Shown: positions 7,648 to 14,883 of the stretch, piece after piece
Layout: the number at the start of each line of letters is the position of its first letter
Numbering within the stretch: position 1 is the stretch's first letter
DNA from: Candidatus Rifleibacteriota bacterium
GTDB taxonomy: Bacteria; UBP17; UBA6191; JACPRK01
Direction: 5' to 3'
DNA: 23,656 bases
Assembly (NCBI GenBank): GCA_016213865.1
Contig: JACQZL010000388.1
Span: 1-23,656, forward strand
Notes under the pieces: model-generated
Seen by the model: only the letters and a program-made list of their open reading frames with translations
Database searches by the model: none
Told to the model about the DNA's origin: nothing
Program-made: the position numbers and the translations under genes

Positions 7648-8400
7648 ATGCACAAGTCGATCTTCCCCACCAAGGTCAAGGATGGCCTCTTCGTGCTGAC
7701 CGTGGCCATCGTGGTCATGGCCGGCAGCCTTTACGTCGACAAGGTCAAGGGCGTGCTGCGGGGCGAGAAGCTCCGGGTCAGCATCTTCCTCGAAGGCAGC
7801 GCGGTCGAGGAGCAACTGACGGCCGGCAACACCGTGGCGGCCTTCCGCCGGCCAATCGGCAAGATCGACCAGGTCCAGTTCTTCGCCGTCGAGGTTCGGC
7901 GCCTCAGCGAGGTCGGCAGGGCGAACCTCCAGGGCATCGCCGGCCCGCGCGAGAAGCTCGCCAAGCTCGAGGCGCTCCAGAAGTCCCTGGCCATCGAATC
8001 CCAGATCGTGACCGGCGTGCGACTGGACGCCCTCCTGTACCGGGACCTGATCGGAACGCTGATGCCGCTCTTCGGCCCCAAGAGCGAGGCCAGGATCACG
8101 GCGGCCGGGATGCTGGGAGAGCCGTTTCTGCAGCTCATCCCGCAAGCGGAGGGCGGTGGCCTCAAGGACGGCGACCTCCTGGGCCTGCCGCGCAACGACG
8201 TGACGACGGCTCCGCTGGAACCTCTTCCCGCCTGCGGCACCGAACTCTTGACCGTGGAGGAGGTCGAGGCGGCCCAGAAGCGCATTCAGGAGCACAAGAC
8301 GAAGGTCAAGGAGTTCGAGGACCTGCTCGAGTCGATCGTCAGTGAGGCCGCCTCCGCCGCGCCGGAGATGCCATCGACCGGGACCGTGGCCAATCACTAG
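7648..8400 (+). CDS. mlaD: MlaD-like MCE-domain protein
   Basis: A 250-residue substrate-binding subunit of the MCE transporter, anchored in the inner membrane by one helix (about 12-29) with the rest periplasmic. The MCE fold is recognisable at its two ends: a first strand and 'GNTVAAFRRPIGKIDQVQF' (60-78), and 'AGMLGEPFLQLIPQAEGGGLKDGDLLGL' (153-180, quoted as two joined motifs AGMLGEPFLQL and LKDGDLLGL). Between them about 70 residues of charged helix (80-148) make the domain longer than a typical MCE. The C-terminus (200-235) is a likely short coiled coil. ATG7648 has GGAGAG about 12 bases upstream; a TTG at 7609 overlapping mlaE is possible but less likely. Its TAG overlaps the fabI stop on the other strand. 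Confidence 0.8.
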   Translation: MHKSIFPTKVKDGLFVLTVAIVVMAGSLYVDKVKGVLRGEKLRVSIFLEGSAVEEQLTAGNTVAAFRRPIGKIDQVQFFAVEVRRLSEVGRANLQGIAGPREKLAKLEALQKSLAIESQIVTGVRLDALLYRDLIGTLMPLFGPKSEARITAAGMLGEPFLQLIPQAEGGGLKDGDLLGLPRNDVTTAPLEPLPACGTELLTVEEVEAAQKRIQEHKTKVKEFEDLLESIVSEAASAAPEMPSTGTVANH

Positions 8401-9170
8401 TAGAGCCCCACGAGATGATAGCCCGCGTCGACGTGGAGGGTCTCTCCCGTGACGCCCCGGGACATCGGTCCCAGCAGGAAGAGGGCGGCATCGGCCACCT
8501 CGTCGACTTCGATGTTGCGCCTGAGCGGGGCCTTCTCGGCGTGACGCCGGTGCAGCTCGACAAAGTCGGGGATCGCTCTGGCGGCCAGGGTCCGCAGCGG
8601 GCCCGCCGAGATCGCGTTGACGCGGATGTTCCGTGGCCCCAGCTCGGTCGCCAGGTAACGCACGCTGTGCTCGAGGGCCGCCTTGGCAATCCCCATGATG
8701 TTGTAGCCCGAGACGACGCGCTCGCCGCCCAGGTAGGTGAGGGTCAGGATGCTGCCTCCGCCGCGGGTCTCGAGGAGCGGCACCATGGCCCGGGCGACCG
8801 ACGTCAGGGAGTAGGCGCTGACCTCGAGGGCCAACCGAAACCCGTCGCGATCGGTGTTGAGGACGCCCCGTTCGAGGTCCTCCCGGCGGGCTTGGGCGAT
8901 GCAGTGCACGACGAAGTCGAGTCCTCCCACGGTCTGTTCGATCTGCCGTTTCAGGGATTCGACGTCCTCGTCGTTGGAGACGTCGCACGCCAGGACCTGG
9001 GTCGGTGTGGGCAACGTCGTGGCCAGTGCCCGCACGTCGGAGAGGACCCGCTCCGCCTGGTAGGTCAGGACCAGTTGGGCCCCCGCGTCGGCAGCCGCTG
9101 TTGCGATGGCCCAGGCGATGCTTCGCCGGTTCGCGACGCCCATGACCAGGCCAATCTTGTTCCTGAGCAC
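8397..9170 (-). CDS. fabI: enoyl-[acyl-carrier-protein] reductase (NADH), FabI
   Basis: A 257-residue short-chain dehydrogenase that performs the last reduction of fatty-acid elongation (trans-2-enoyl-ACP to acyl-ACP) in the cytosol. The N-terminal 'GLVMGVANRRSIAWAIA' is the FabI nucleotide-binding signature. The catalytic set Tyr146, Tyr156 and Lys163 (Tyr-x6-Lys) falls at the same numbers as in E. coli FabI. 'SAYSL', 'NAISAGP' and the C-terminal 'HVDAGYH' are also typical. In the triclosan-site region the E. coli Gly93-Phe94 is Ala-Gln here. GTG9170 is supported by GAGGAGG at a good distance. It is convergent with mlaD, with overlapping stop codons, and divergent from the histidine kinase unit. 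Confidence 0.95.
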   Translation of the reverse strand: MLRNKIGLVMGVANRRSIAWAIATAAADAGAQLVLTYQAERVLSDVRALATTLPTPTQVLACDVSNDEDVESLKRQIEQTVGGLDFVVHCIAQARREDLERGVLNTDRDGFRLALEVSAYSLTSVARAMVPLLETRGGGSILTLTYLGGERVVSGYNIMGIAKAALEHSVRYLATELGPRNIRVNAISAGPLRTLAARAIPDFVELHRRHAEKAPLRRNIEVDEVADAALFLLGPMSRGVTGETLHVDAGYHLVGLY

Positions 9171-9311
9171 CCGTGCCTCCTCGACTGCGGCCGGCGGCCC
9201 GCCACGTACTGTGGCCGGCTTTCGCCACGCCCCAGGAAGATACGACAGGGTTCTTGCGACGTCTCACTCGCTCACAGGAAGCGTCCCCGGATCATGGGGC
9301 AGAGAGGACCA

Positions 9312-9399
9312 AACGCCAAGACGCCAGGACGCCAAGACGCCAGGAAATGCTGATCAATAGGACCTTCTTTGCGTCCTTGCGCCTTTGCGCCCTGGCGTT
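9312..9399. repeat. ACGCCAAG-type inverted repeat
   Basis: Two 35-base arms (9312-9346 and 9365-9399) form an imperfect hairpin with an 18-base loop. The left arm is made of tandem 'ACGCCAAG/ACGCCAGG' units and the right arm of 'TTGCGCC' units. It is related in build to the 6725-6829 element (short tandem units in each arm) but differs in sequence. Confidence 0.8.
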
Positions 9400-9473
9400 G
9401 AAGACAGGCACCGTGGCCACTCGACGACGCGGCTTCCCACGTCTCAGGGACGCTCCCCGCTCACACGCGGTCG

Positions 9474-9502
9474 TTGTGGCCGGAGACGCCGCGAGGTAGA
9501 CT
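9474..9502 (+). promoter_or_regulatory. sigma-70-type promoter of the kinase-nadA-rlmN unit
   Basis: TTGTGG (9474-9479), 17-base spacer, TAGACT (9497-9502). The predicted start near 9509 gives a leader of about 40 bases to ATG9548. Confidence 0.65.
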
Positions 9503-9547
9503 CGCTTCACGGGCTGCCTGCCCGAAGCTGGTGTGGCTATTCGACCA

Positions 9548-12037
9548 ATGACCGACGGGGGACCGCCGAACTCGTTGCCCCTCAGGGTGGGCGTGCCCCA
9601 TCTCTCGCGGCAACCCGCCCTGTCGGTCACGGCCATTCTGCAGATGCTGGCGCTGGTAGTCGACGCGCCGATCGCGGGCGTGACCGAGGTCTCGGGCGAC
9701 GACTGCGTGCTGGGCGCCATCCACGACCGCTTGGGGCTGGGCCGGGTGGTGGGCGAGCGGACCCCCCGCGATCAGTCGCCCTGCGGACGGGTCGTCCTCA
9801 GCGGAAGCCCCCTCATGGTCCACGACGCCTTGCAGGAACCTCGGTTCGGGCCCTCGGTGGCGGCGAGCGGCATCCGTAGCTACGCCGGCGTCCCACTGTC
9901 GCCACCGGACCAGGACGCCTTCGGCGCCGTCTGGGTCGCGGACGTGGTCCCGCGGGAGTTCGGCGACGCGGCTCTGGCTGTCCTGATGCAACTGGCGCCG
10001 CACCTGGCCGACGGGCTCCTCGCGGCGCACCAGCACTACACCGACCTGCGTCGTTACGCTCACGTGATGGACTCGCTGCGCGAGATGGTCCTGCTGGCCG
10101 ACCTGGAAGGGAACATCCGATACGTCAATCCGGCCGTGACGCGGGTCCTCGGCGAACATGCGGGCGAGCTGATCGGGCAGCACTTCGATCGTTTCGGCGG
10201 TGGGGCGATGGACCCGGGCCAGGCCCGTCAGATCCTGGCCCGAACGGTGGCCGGTGGTTTCGACGGGGACATCCGGCTCTCGACGCGCGACGGCCTGCGC
10301 ACCGTCCGCCTGCGGACCTCGGCAATCCGCGACGACGACGGGTACCCCTGCCTCCTGGCCGGCATCTGCCACGACATCACGGAACTGCTCGACGTGCAGT
10401 CGGATCTGGAGCAGACCTCTCGCCAGTTGCAGGCCCTCTATGACGCGAGCGCCGACGGCATCCTGATGGTCGACACGGAGAACCAAGTCGTGGTGGCCAA
10501 CCGGCGGTTCTCGGAGCTCTTCGGCTGTGACCGGGACAGTTGTGTCGGCCTCCGGGACGAGGCGCTGCGGGCGCAGGTCCGGCCGTGCCTGCGCGACCCG
10601 GATGAATTCGAACGTCGGGTCCGAGAGATCTACGGTGCCCCCGAGTTGGAGGCCGAAGAGGAACTGGAACTGGTCCGACCTACTCCTCGCGTGCTGCAGC
10701 GCTACACGGGGCCGGTCCGCGGCGAGTCGGGGCACGTGCTGGGGCGCCTCTGGATCTTCCGCGATGTCACGACCCGCAGGCTCATGGAGCAGGAACTGCG
10801 GGAGAGCCAGCGTCTCCTGGAAGAAAAGGCCCGTCTCGTGGCCGAAGCCGATCGCCTCAAAAGCGAGTTCCTGGCCACGACCTCGCACGACCTGCGCACG
10901 CCGCTCAACTCGATGCTGGGCTTCCTCAAGCTGGTGCTGGAGGACACGTGCGCAAGTCGCGAGGAGGAGCACTCGTTGCTGGCCCACGCGTACCACGCCG
11001 GTACGCAACTGGTTGGCCTGCTCAACGACATCCTAGACCTGGCCAAGATCGAGGCCGGCAACGTCCCGCTGGATCTGGTCGCCGTGGATGCCGGCAAGAT
11101 GTTCGCCGAGGTCGACGCGATCGCGCGTGTCCTGGCCCAGGAGAAGGGCCTGGAGTTCACATGCGGCATCGCCGACGGGGCCCCGACGTCGGTCCTCTCC
11201 GACCCTGTCCGGCTGCACCGGGTCCTGCTCAACCTGGTCGTCAACGCCATCAAGTACACGCCCGCGGGCTCGGTGCGACTTGGCCTTCGAGCCATCGACG
11301 GCGGGGCGCGCGTGCGGATGACGACCGCCGACACCGGCATCGGGATGGACGCCCTGACCCTCATGGCCACTCGTCAGGGACAGTTCACCTCCCAGGGCGC
11401 CCGGGGCGTGGGCGGACTGGGGCTGTCGATAGCCCGGCGGTTCGTGCGGCTGATGGGCGGCGCCCTGACCTTCGACAGCCCGGGCCTGCACCAGGGTACC
11501 TGCGTGGATGTGGACTTGCCCGTCGCCCGCACGGTGCGGGGCACGGGCGAAGGGGTCGCCGGTCAGGGCGTCGAACCCCAGGGCCTCACGGTCCCGGGCG
11601 CCGGCGCCATGCACGTGTTGATGGTCGAGGACGATCCCGCCACCAGCCATGCCGTCTGTCTGGCCCTGCAGCGGCTCGGGGGGTTCCAGGTCACGGTCAG
11701 CGAGGACGTGCCCACGATCCTCGATCTGGCGGCATCGGGCAAGATCGACGCCATCCTCATGGATGTCTCGCTGGCGCACAGCTACCACCAGGGCCGCCTG
11801 ATCGACGGTCTGGAGATCACGCGGCTGCTGAAGACCGACAGCCGGTCGGCCCACGTGCCGGTCGTTTTGATGACGGCGCACGCCATGGCCGGCGATCGCG
11901 AGCGGATGCTGTCCCAGAGCGGCGCCAACGACTACGAAGCCAAGCCGATCCTGGACTTCCGCCTCCTGATCGGCAAACTGGGACGGCTGGGGCGCGAAGC
12001 CCGCGCCGGTGCAGGACGTCCTCGACCGCCGCAGTAG
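9548..12037 (+). CDS. hybrid sensor histidine kinase (GAF-PAS-PAS-HisKA-HATPase-REC)
   Basis: An 829-residue predicted cytosolic sensor kinase with no membrane segment. Domains in order: GAF (about 20-160, with 'CGRVVLSG...VHDALQEPRF...SYAGVPL'), PAS (170-280), PAS (292-408, ending 'DVT'), a short coiled coil (409-438), HisKA with phospho-acceptor His447 in 'SHDLRTPLN', HATPase (N-box 'LNLVVNAIKYTPAG', G1 'DTGIGM', G2 'GGLGLSIA'), and a C-terminal receiver with the acidic pair in 'MVEDD', Asp739 and the conserved Lys in 'YEAKPI'. All catalytic residues are present. No separate output gene is adjacent, so the partner is probably elsewhere. ATG9548 and GTG9533 are both possible starts, neither with a clear Shine-Dalgarno. 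The stop lies 23 bases before nadA. Confidence 0.92.
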   Translation: MTDGGPPNSLPLRVGVPHLSRQPALSVTAILQMLALVVDAPIAGVTEVSGDDCVLGAIHDRLGLGRVVGERTPRDQSPCGRVVLSGSPLMVHDALQEPRFGPSVAASGIRSYAGVPLSPPDQDAFGAVWVADVVPREFGDAALAVLMQLAPHLADGLLAAHQHYTDLRRYAHVMDSLREMVLLADLEGNIRYVNPAVTRVLGEHAGELIGQHFDRFGGGAMDPGQARQILARTVAGGFDGDIRLSTRDGLRTVRLRTSAIRDDDGYPCLLAGICHDITELLDVQSDLEQTSRQLQALYDASADGILMVDTENQVVVANRRFSELFGCDRDSCVGLRDEALRAQVRPCLRDPDEFERRVREIYGAPELEAEEELELVRPTPRVLQRYTGPVRGESGHVLGRLWIFRDVTTRRLMEQELRESQRLLEEKARLVAEADRLKSEFLATTSHDLRTPLNSMLGFLKLVLEDTCASREEEHSLLAHAYHAGTQLVGLLNDILDLAKIEAGNVPLDLVAVDAGKMFAEVDAIARVLAQEKGLEFTCGIADGAPTSVLSDPVRLHRVLLNLVVNAIKYTPAGSVRLGLRAIDGGARVRMTTADTGIGMDALTLMATRQGQFTSQGARGVGGLGLSIARRFVRLMGGALTFDSPGLHQGTCVDVDLPVARTVRGTGEGVAGQGVEPQGLTVPGAGAMHVLMVEDDPATSHAVCLALQRLGGFQVTVSEDVPTILDLAASGKIDAILMDVSLAHSYHQGRLIDGLEITRLLKTDSRSAHVPVVLMTAHAMAGDRERMLSQSGANDYEAKPILDFRLLIGKLGRLGREARAGAGRPRPPQ

Positions 12038-12060
12038 TTTTCTGAACGAGGTGATCTGTC

Positions 12061-13032
12061 GTGGAAGCCCCCCAGTCTTCAGTTGCCTGTCTCTCCCGTC
12101 CCATCGATCCCCGCCTCGATCTCGAGGACGAGATCGATCGGCTCAAGCGTGAGCGCGACGCCATCATTCTGGCCCACTACTACCAGGATTCGGAGATCCA
12201 GGACCTGGCCGACGTCGTCGGCGACAGCCTCGCCCTGGCGCAGGCGGCCGCTCGCCAGCCCAAGAAGGTCATCGTCTTCGCCGGGGTCCACTTCATGGCC
12301 GAGACGGCCAAGATCCTGAACCCGTCCAGCATCGTCGTGGTACCGGACCTGAACGCCGGTTGCTCCCTTTCGGATCGATGCCCTCCCGATGACTTCGCCC
12401 GGTTTCTCGAGCGCCACCCCGGCCACGTCGTGGTCAGCTACGTGAACTGCTCGGCCCGGGTCAAGGCGATGAGCGATCTCATCTGCACCAGCTCCAACGC
12501 CGAGAAGATCCTCCGCTCCATCCCGGAGGAGCAGCCGGTCCTCTTTGCCCCGGACCAGTGGCTGGCCCGTTACCTGATCCGCAAGACCGGACGCCAGATG
12601 GTCTACTGGCCGGGTTCGTGCATCGTCCACGAGACCTTCAACGCCGAGAAGATCGTCCGTCTCAAGCACGTCCATCCGGCGGCCGAGGTGATCGCGCACC
12701 CCGAGTGCGAGGACGCCGTGCTGGCCCTGGCCGACTTCATCGGCTCGACGGCTGCCCTGCTACGCCATACGCAGGAGAGCCCCGCCGCGGAGTTCATCGT
12801 CGCCACCGAGCCGGGCATCATCCATCAGATGAGGAAGGCGCGCCCGGACAAAACCTATCTGGAGGCTCCGAACAACGAGGGGTGCGCCTGCAACAAGTGC
12901 CCCCACATGCGTCTCAACACGCTCGAGAAGCTGTACCTGTGCCTGCGGGACCTCTCCAACCGGATCGAGATGGACGAGGACCTGCGGGTCCGGGCGCTGC
13001 GCCCCCTGGAGAGGATGCTGGCCCTCTCGTGA
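12061..13032 (+). CDS. nadA: quinolinate synthase A
   Basis: A 323-residue NadA that condenses iminoaspartate with dihydroxyacetone phosphate to quinolinate in de novo NAD synthesis, using a [4Fe-4S] cluster. '[20 protein letters not shown]' is the family N-terminal signature. The cluster cysteines correspond to Cys130 (YVNCSA), Cys216 (HPECEDAV) and the 'CACNKC' motif (Cys275, 277, 280). GTG12061 has GAGGTGA at a good distance. The gene lies 23 bases after the kinase, and its TGA overlaps the rlmN GTG. No nadB or nadC is in the window. Short by about 25 residues relative to E. coli but complete in motifs. Confidence 0.95.
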   Translation: MEAPQSSVACLSRPIDPRLDLEDEIDRLKRERDAIILAHYYQDSEIQDLADVVGDSLALAQAAARQPKKVIVFAGVHFMAETAKILNPSSIVVVPDLNAGCSLSDRCPPDDFARFLERHPGHVVVSYVNCSARVKAMSDLICTSSNAEKILRSIPEEQPVLFAPDQWLARYLIRKTGRQMVYWPGSCIVHETFNAEKIVRLKHVHPAAEVIAHPECEDAVLALADFIGSTAALLRHTQESPAAEFIVATEPGIIHQMRKARPDKTYLEAPNNEGCACNKCPHMRLNTLEKLYLCLRDLSNRIEMDEDLRVRALRPLERMLALS

Positions 13033-14102
13033 GCGGGCCGGTCAACCTCTTCGGCCTGCCCCTTTCGCGGGCGGTGACCGCGCTCGGCGGCGGGACCGGC
13101 ACGGCGGGCCATCTGCCCAGGATAACGCGAGCGTTGTATCGCGAGGCCGGCCGCGGGCCCGTGGAGCTGGCGGCCCTCGCGGGGCGAGTCTCCGGGCTGC
13201 CCAGGGCCCTGGTCGGCCGCCTGGCAGAGGCCTTTGTCCTGGAAGAGCCGCGCCTGGTCGCGCGTCAGGATTCGGCCGTCGACGAGGGGACCGTCAAGCT
13301 GCTCTTCGAAGCCGCCGACGGCGTGCGTTTCGAGAGCGTCCTCTTTCGCAACCGCCGGCGCGACACCTGCCGCAGCCTTTGCCTCTCGACCCAGGCAGGA
13401 TGCCGGATCGGGTGTCCTTTTTGCGCCACCGGCCGCGGCAGGTTCGAGAGGCACCTGACGGCCGCCGAGATGGTCGCCCAGTACCTGCAGGCCAATCGCC
13501 TCGTGGCGGCGACCGAGCGGATCTCGAACGTGGTGGCGATGGGTATGGGCGAGCCGCTCGACAACCTCGACGCCGTCCTCGACGCCATCTCGGTCTTCAC
13601 CGATCCCGCGGGCGTCGGACTGTCCGCTCCGCGGCTGGTCCTGTCGACGGCCGGCCACGTGCCGGGACTACGGCGATTGGCGGCGCTGGCCCTGCCGATC
13701 GGCCTCGCGGTCTCGCTGCATGCGGCCGACGACGAGCTGCGCGATCGGCTCGTCCCGCTCAACCGGCGTTACCCGCTGGCCGACCTGATGGAGACGCTGC
13801 GCCTCTACCCGCTCCGGCCCGGGAAGTGGATCTGCTTCGAATACGTGCTGCTCTCAGGGGTCAACGATTCGCCACGTCACGCAGCGATGCTGGGCCCATT
13901 ACTGGCCGGCCTTCGCGCCCTGGTCCAGGTCATCGCGTTCAACGAGGTGCCGGGCGTCCCGTTCTCGGCGCCGGTGACCGCTCAGGTCCGGGCCTTCGCC
14001 GAACAAGTCCGGGCGAAAGGGATGCCCGTGGCCGTGCGCGCCAGCCGCGGTCCGGACATCGCCGCCGCCTGCGGGCAGCTCAGGGCACACGCCGGGAGGT
14101 GA
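13029..14102 (+). CDS. rlmN: 23S rRNA (adenine2503-C2)-methyltransferase, RlmN
   Basis: A 357-residue radical-SAM methylase that methylates C2 of A2503 in 23S rRNA (and A37 of some tRNAs in known homologues). The radical-SAM motif C-x3-C-x2-C is Cys125, Cys129 and Cys132, the methyl carrier in '[10 protein letters not shown]' is Cys118, and the second catalytic Cys is Cys348 in '[12 protein letters not shown]'. The first four fall at the same numbers as in E. coli RlmN. 'GMGEPL' and '[17 protein letters not shown]' are family blocks. GTG13029 overlaps the nadA stop (GTGA), with GAGAGGA about 15 bases upstream inside nadA, so it is coupled to nadA. A longer frame reading upstream is only nadA in another frame. 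Confidence 0.94.
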   Translation: MSGPVNLFGLPLSRAVTALGGGTGTAGHLPRITRALYREAGRGPVELAALAGRVSGLPRALVGRLAEAFVLEEPRLVARQDSAVDEGTVKLLFEAADGVRFESVLFRNRRRDTCRSLCLSTQAGCRIGCPFCATGRGRFERHLTAAEMVAQYLQANRLVAATERISNVVAMGMGEPLDNLDAVLDAISVFTDPAGVGLSAPRLVLSTAGHVPGLRRLAALALPIGLAVSLHAADDELRDRLVPLNRRYPLADLMETLRLYPLRPGKWICFEYVLLSGVNDSPRHAAMLGPLLAGLRALVQVIAFNEVPGVPFSAPVTAQVRAFAEQVRAKGMPVAVRASRGPDIAAACGQLRAHAGR

Positions 14103-14186
14103 TTCAACGCAGCTACGACGGGCCGCCAGCACGTCCCCTGAAGTGAAAACGGGCCGTAGGGCTCTGGACCGTGGGGTAGACCGCAC

Positions 14187-14220
14187 CTTCCTTCGCGTCT
14201 TGGCGTCTTCGCGTGAGGTC
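14187..14220. repeat. half-copy of the CTTCGCGTCTTGG repeat
   Basis: Tandem 'CTTCGCGTCTTGGCGT' units match the right arms of the 9312-9399 and 6725-6829 elements, but no left arm is present. It lies between the stops of rlmN and the small Cys-rich gene, in 151 bases that otherwise show nothing. Confidence 0.5.
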
Positions 14221-14253
14221 CGCTTTCATACCAGGCGCAGGTGACCTCGTCGG

Positions 14254-14514
14254 TCACGCCTTCTCTTCGGCGGCGGGAGGCGGCTTCAGCGGCTCGGTCT
14301 GCTCGGGAACCGGGAGCTTGCCGGCAGAGGGCTGGAACTCGACCGAGCGATCGCAACAAAGATGATGAACGGTGGTGGGCTCGCCGGCGAAGACCTTCTG
14401 CTTCTTGCAGCGCTTGCAGGAGACGATGAAGCGAACGACCTTCTTGGCGATGACGTCCTTTTCGATCAAGAAGTGAGAGTTTTCGTCGAACTTCTTGCGT
14501 ACGGCCTGGGGCAT
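14254..14514 (-). CDS. small Cys-rich, zinc-ribbon-like protein
   Basis: An 86-residue protein. ATG14514 follows AGGAGG at ideal spacing, which makes it a credible gene even though a longer frame runs over it on the other strand. The centre carries Cys33-x2-Cys36 (in SCKRCKK) and, 17 residues later, His50-His51-x-Cys53-Cys54, a pattern that would bind one zinc. The N-terminal half is basic, and the C-terminal 25 residues are Pro/Glu-rich and probably disordered. It could be a nucleic-acid-associated zinc-ribbon protein. I do not recognise the family, and no function is claimed. Confidence 0.75.
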   Translation of the reverse strand: MPQAVRKKFDENSHFLIEKDVIAKKVVRFIVSCKRCKKQKVFAGEPTTVHHLCCDRSVEFQPSAGKLPVPEQTEPLKPPPAAEEKA

Positions 14515-14572
14515 GGGACTCCTCCTGTGGGAGTGGGCGGCGCGCCGGCCGTCCCAACGTGCATGCTAACAG

Positions 14573-14592
14573 TGGTCGAGGGGGTGCGACCA
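14573..14592. promoter_or_regulatory. possible operator dyad
   Basis: A 6-bp perfect inverted repeat (TGGTCG, eight bases, CGACCA) sits between two divergent genes, the size and symmetry of a dimeric repressor site. There is no other evidence. Confidence 0.25.
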
Positions 14593-14680
14593 GTAGGATA
14601 CTCGACCGACGGGAGCGACGCTCACTCATGGGCGAATCCACGGACCCTTGAACCACCTAGACCCGAAAGCCCAAAGGACT

Positions 14681-14779
14681 GCACGAAGAGAAGCCTGATC
14701 GAAGGAGGCCCTTTGTGCCGCTCTTCGCGTTCTTCGTGCCTTCGTGGTTTGGTCTCCTCGTGCCTTCGCAGTGATGCGG
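14681..14779. repeat. decayed CTTCGTGCC-type repeat
   Basis: A left fragment GCACGAAGAGAAG (14681-14693) opposes a right arm rich in CTTCGTG / CCTTCG units (14721-14779). It belongs to the same general class as 6725-6829 but has many mismatches. Confidence 0.5.
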
Positions 14780-14883
14780 CTTCCCATTTGTCTGCATCGC
14801 TCCCGGACCAACGGCCACACTGGCTCCCATGCCCGCGAGCAGCTATCATCTGGGAGACGCTGCGAGCGGAAGGAGGCACCCCA

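Larger units (their letters stand above)
9171..9547. other. divergent intergenic region fabI / histidine kinase
   Basis: 377 bases without a gene. It holds the fabI leader, a GCC-rich palindromic stretch (9188-9210), the 9312-9399 inverted repeat and the 9474-9502 promoter. No small ORF with a ribosome-binding site is convincing. Confidence 0.6.
14515..14883. other. divergent intergenic region between the Cys-rich gene and the macro-like gene
   Basis: 369 bases without a supported gene. It holds the small gene's ribosome-binding site, a TGGTCG-N8-CGACCA dyad (14573-14592), a decayed CTTCGTG-type repeat (14681-14779) and a possible -10 (TATCAT, 14844-14849) for the plus-strand gene. Confidence 0.5.

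Noticed and set aside
7606..9267. 553-residue minus-strand frame over mlaD and fabI
   Set aside because: It overlaps two well-supported genes, and its sequence shows no motif.
9312..9346. Tandem ACGCCAAG units as a CRISPR array
   Set aside because: Units are 8-9 bases with no unique spacers of regular length, and the opposite arm pairs with them.
14362..14883. N-terminal extension of the macro-like gene
   Set aside because: It crosses repeats and the opposite Cys-rich gene, while GTG14884 has an excellent ribosome-binding site.
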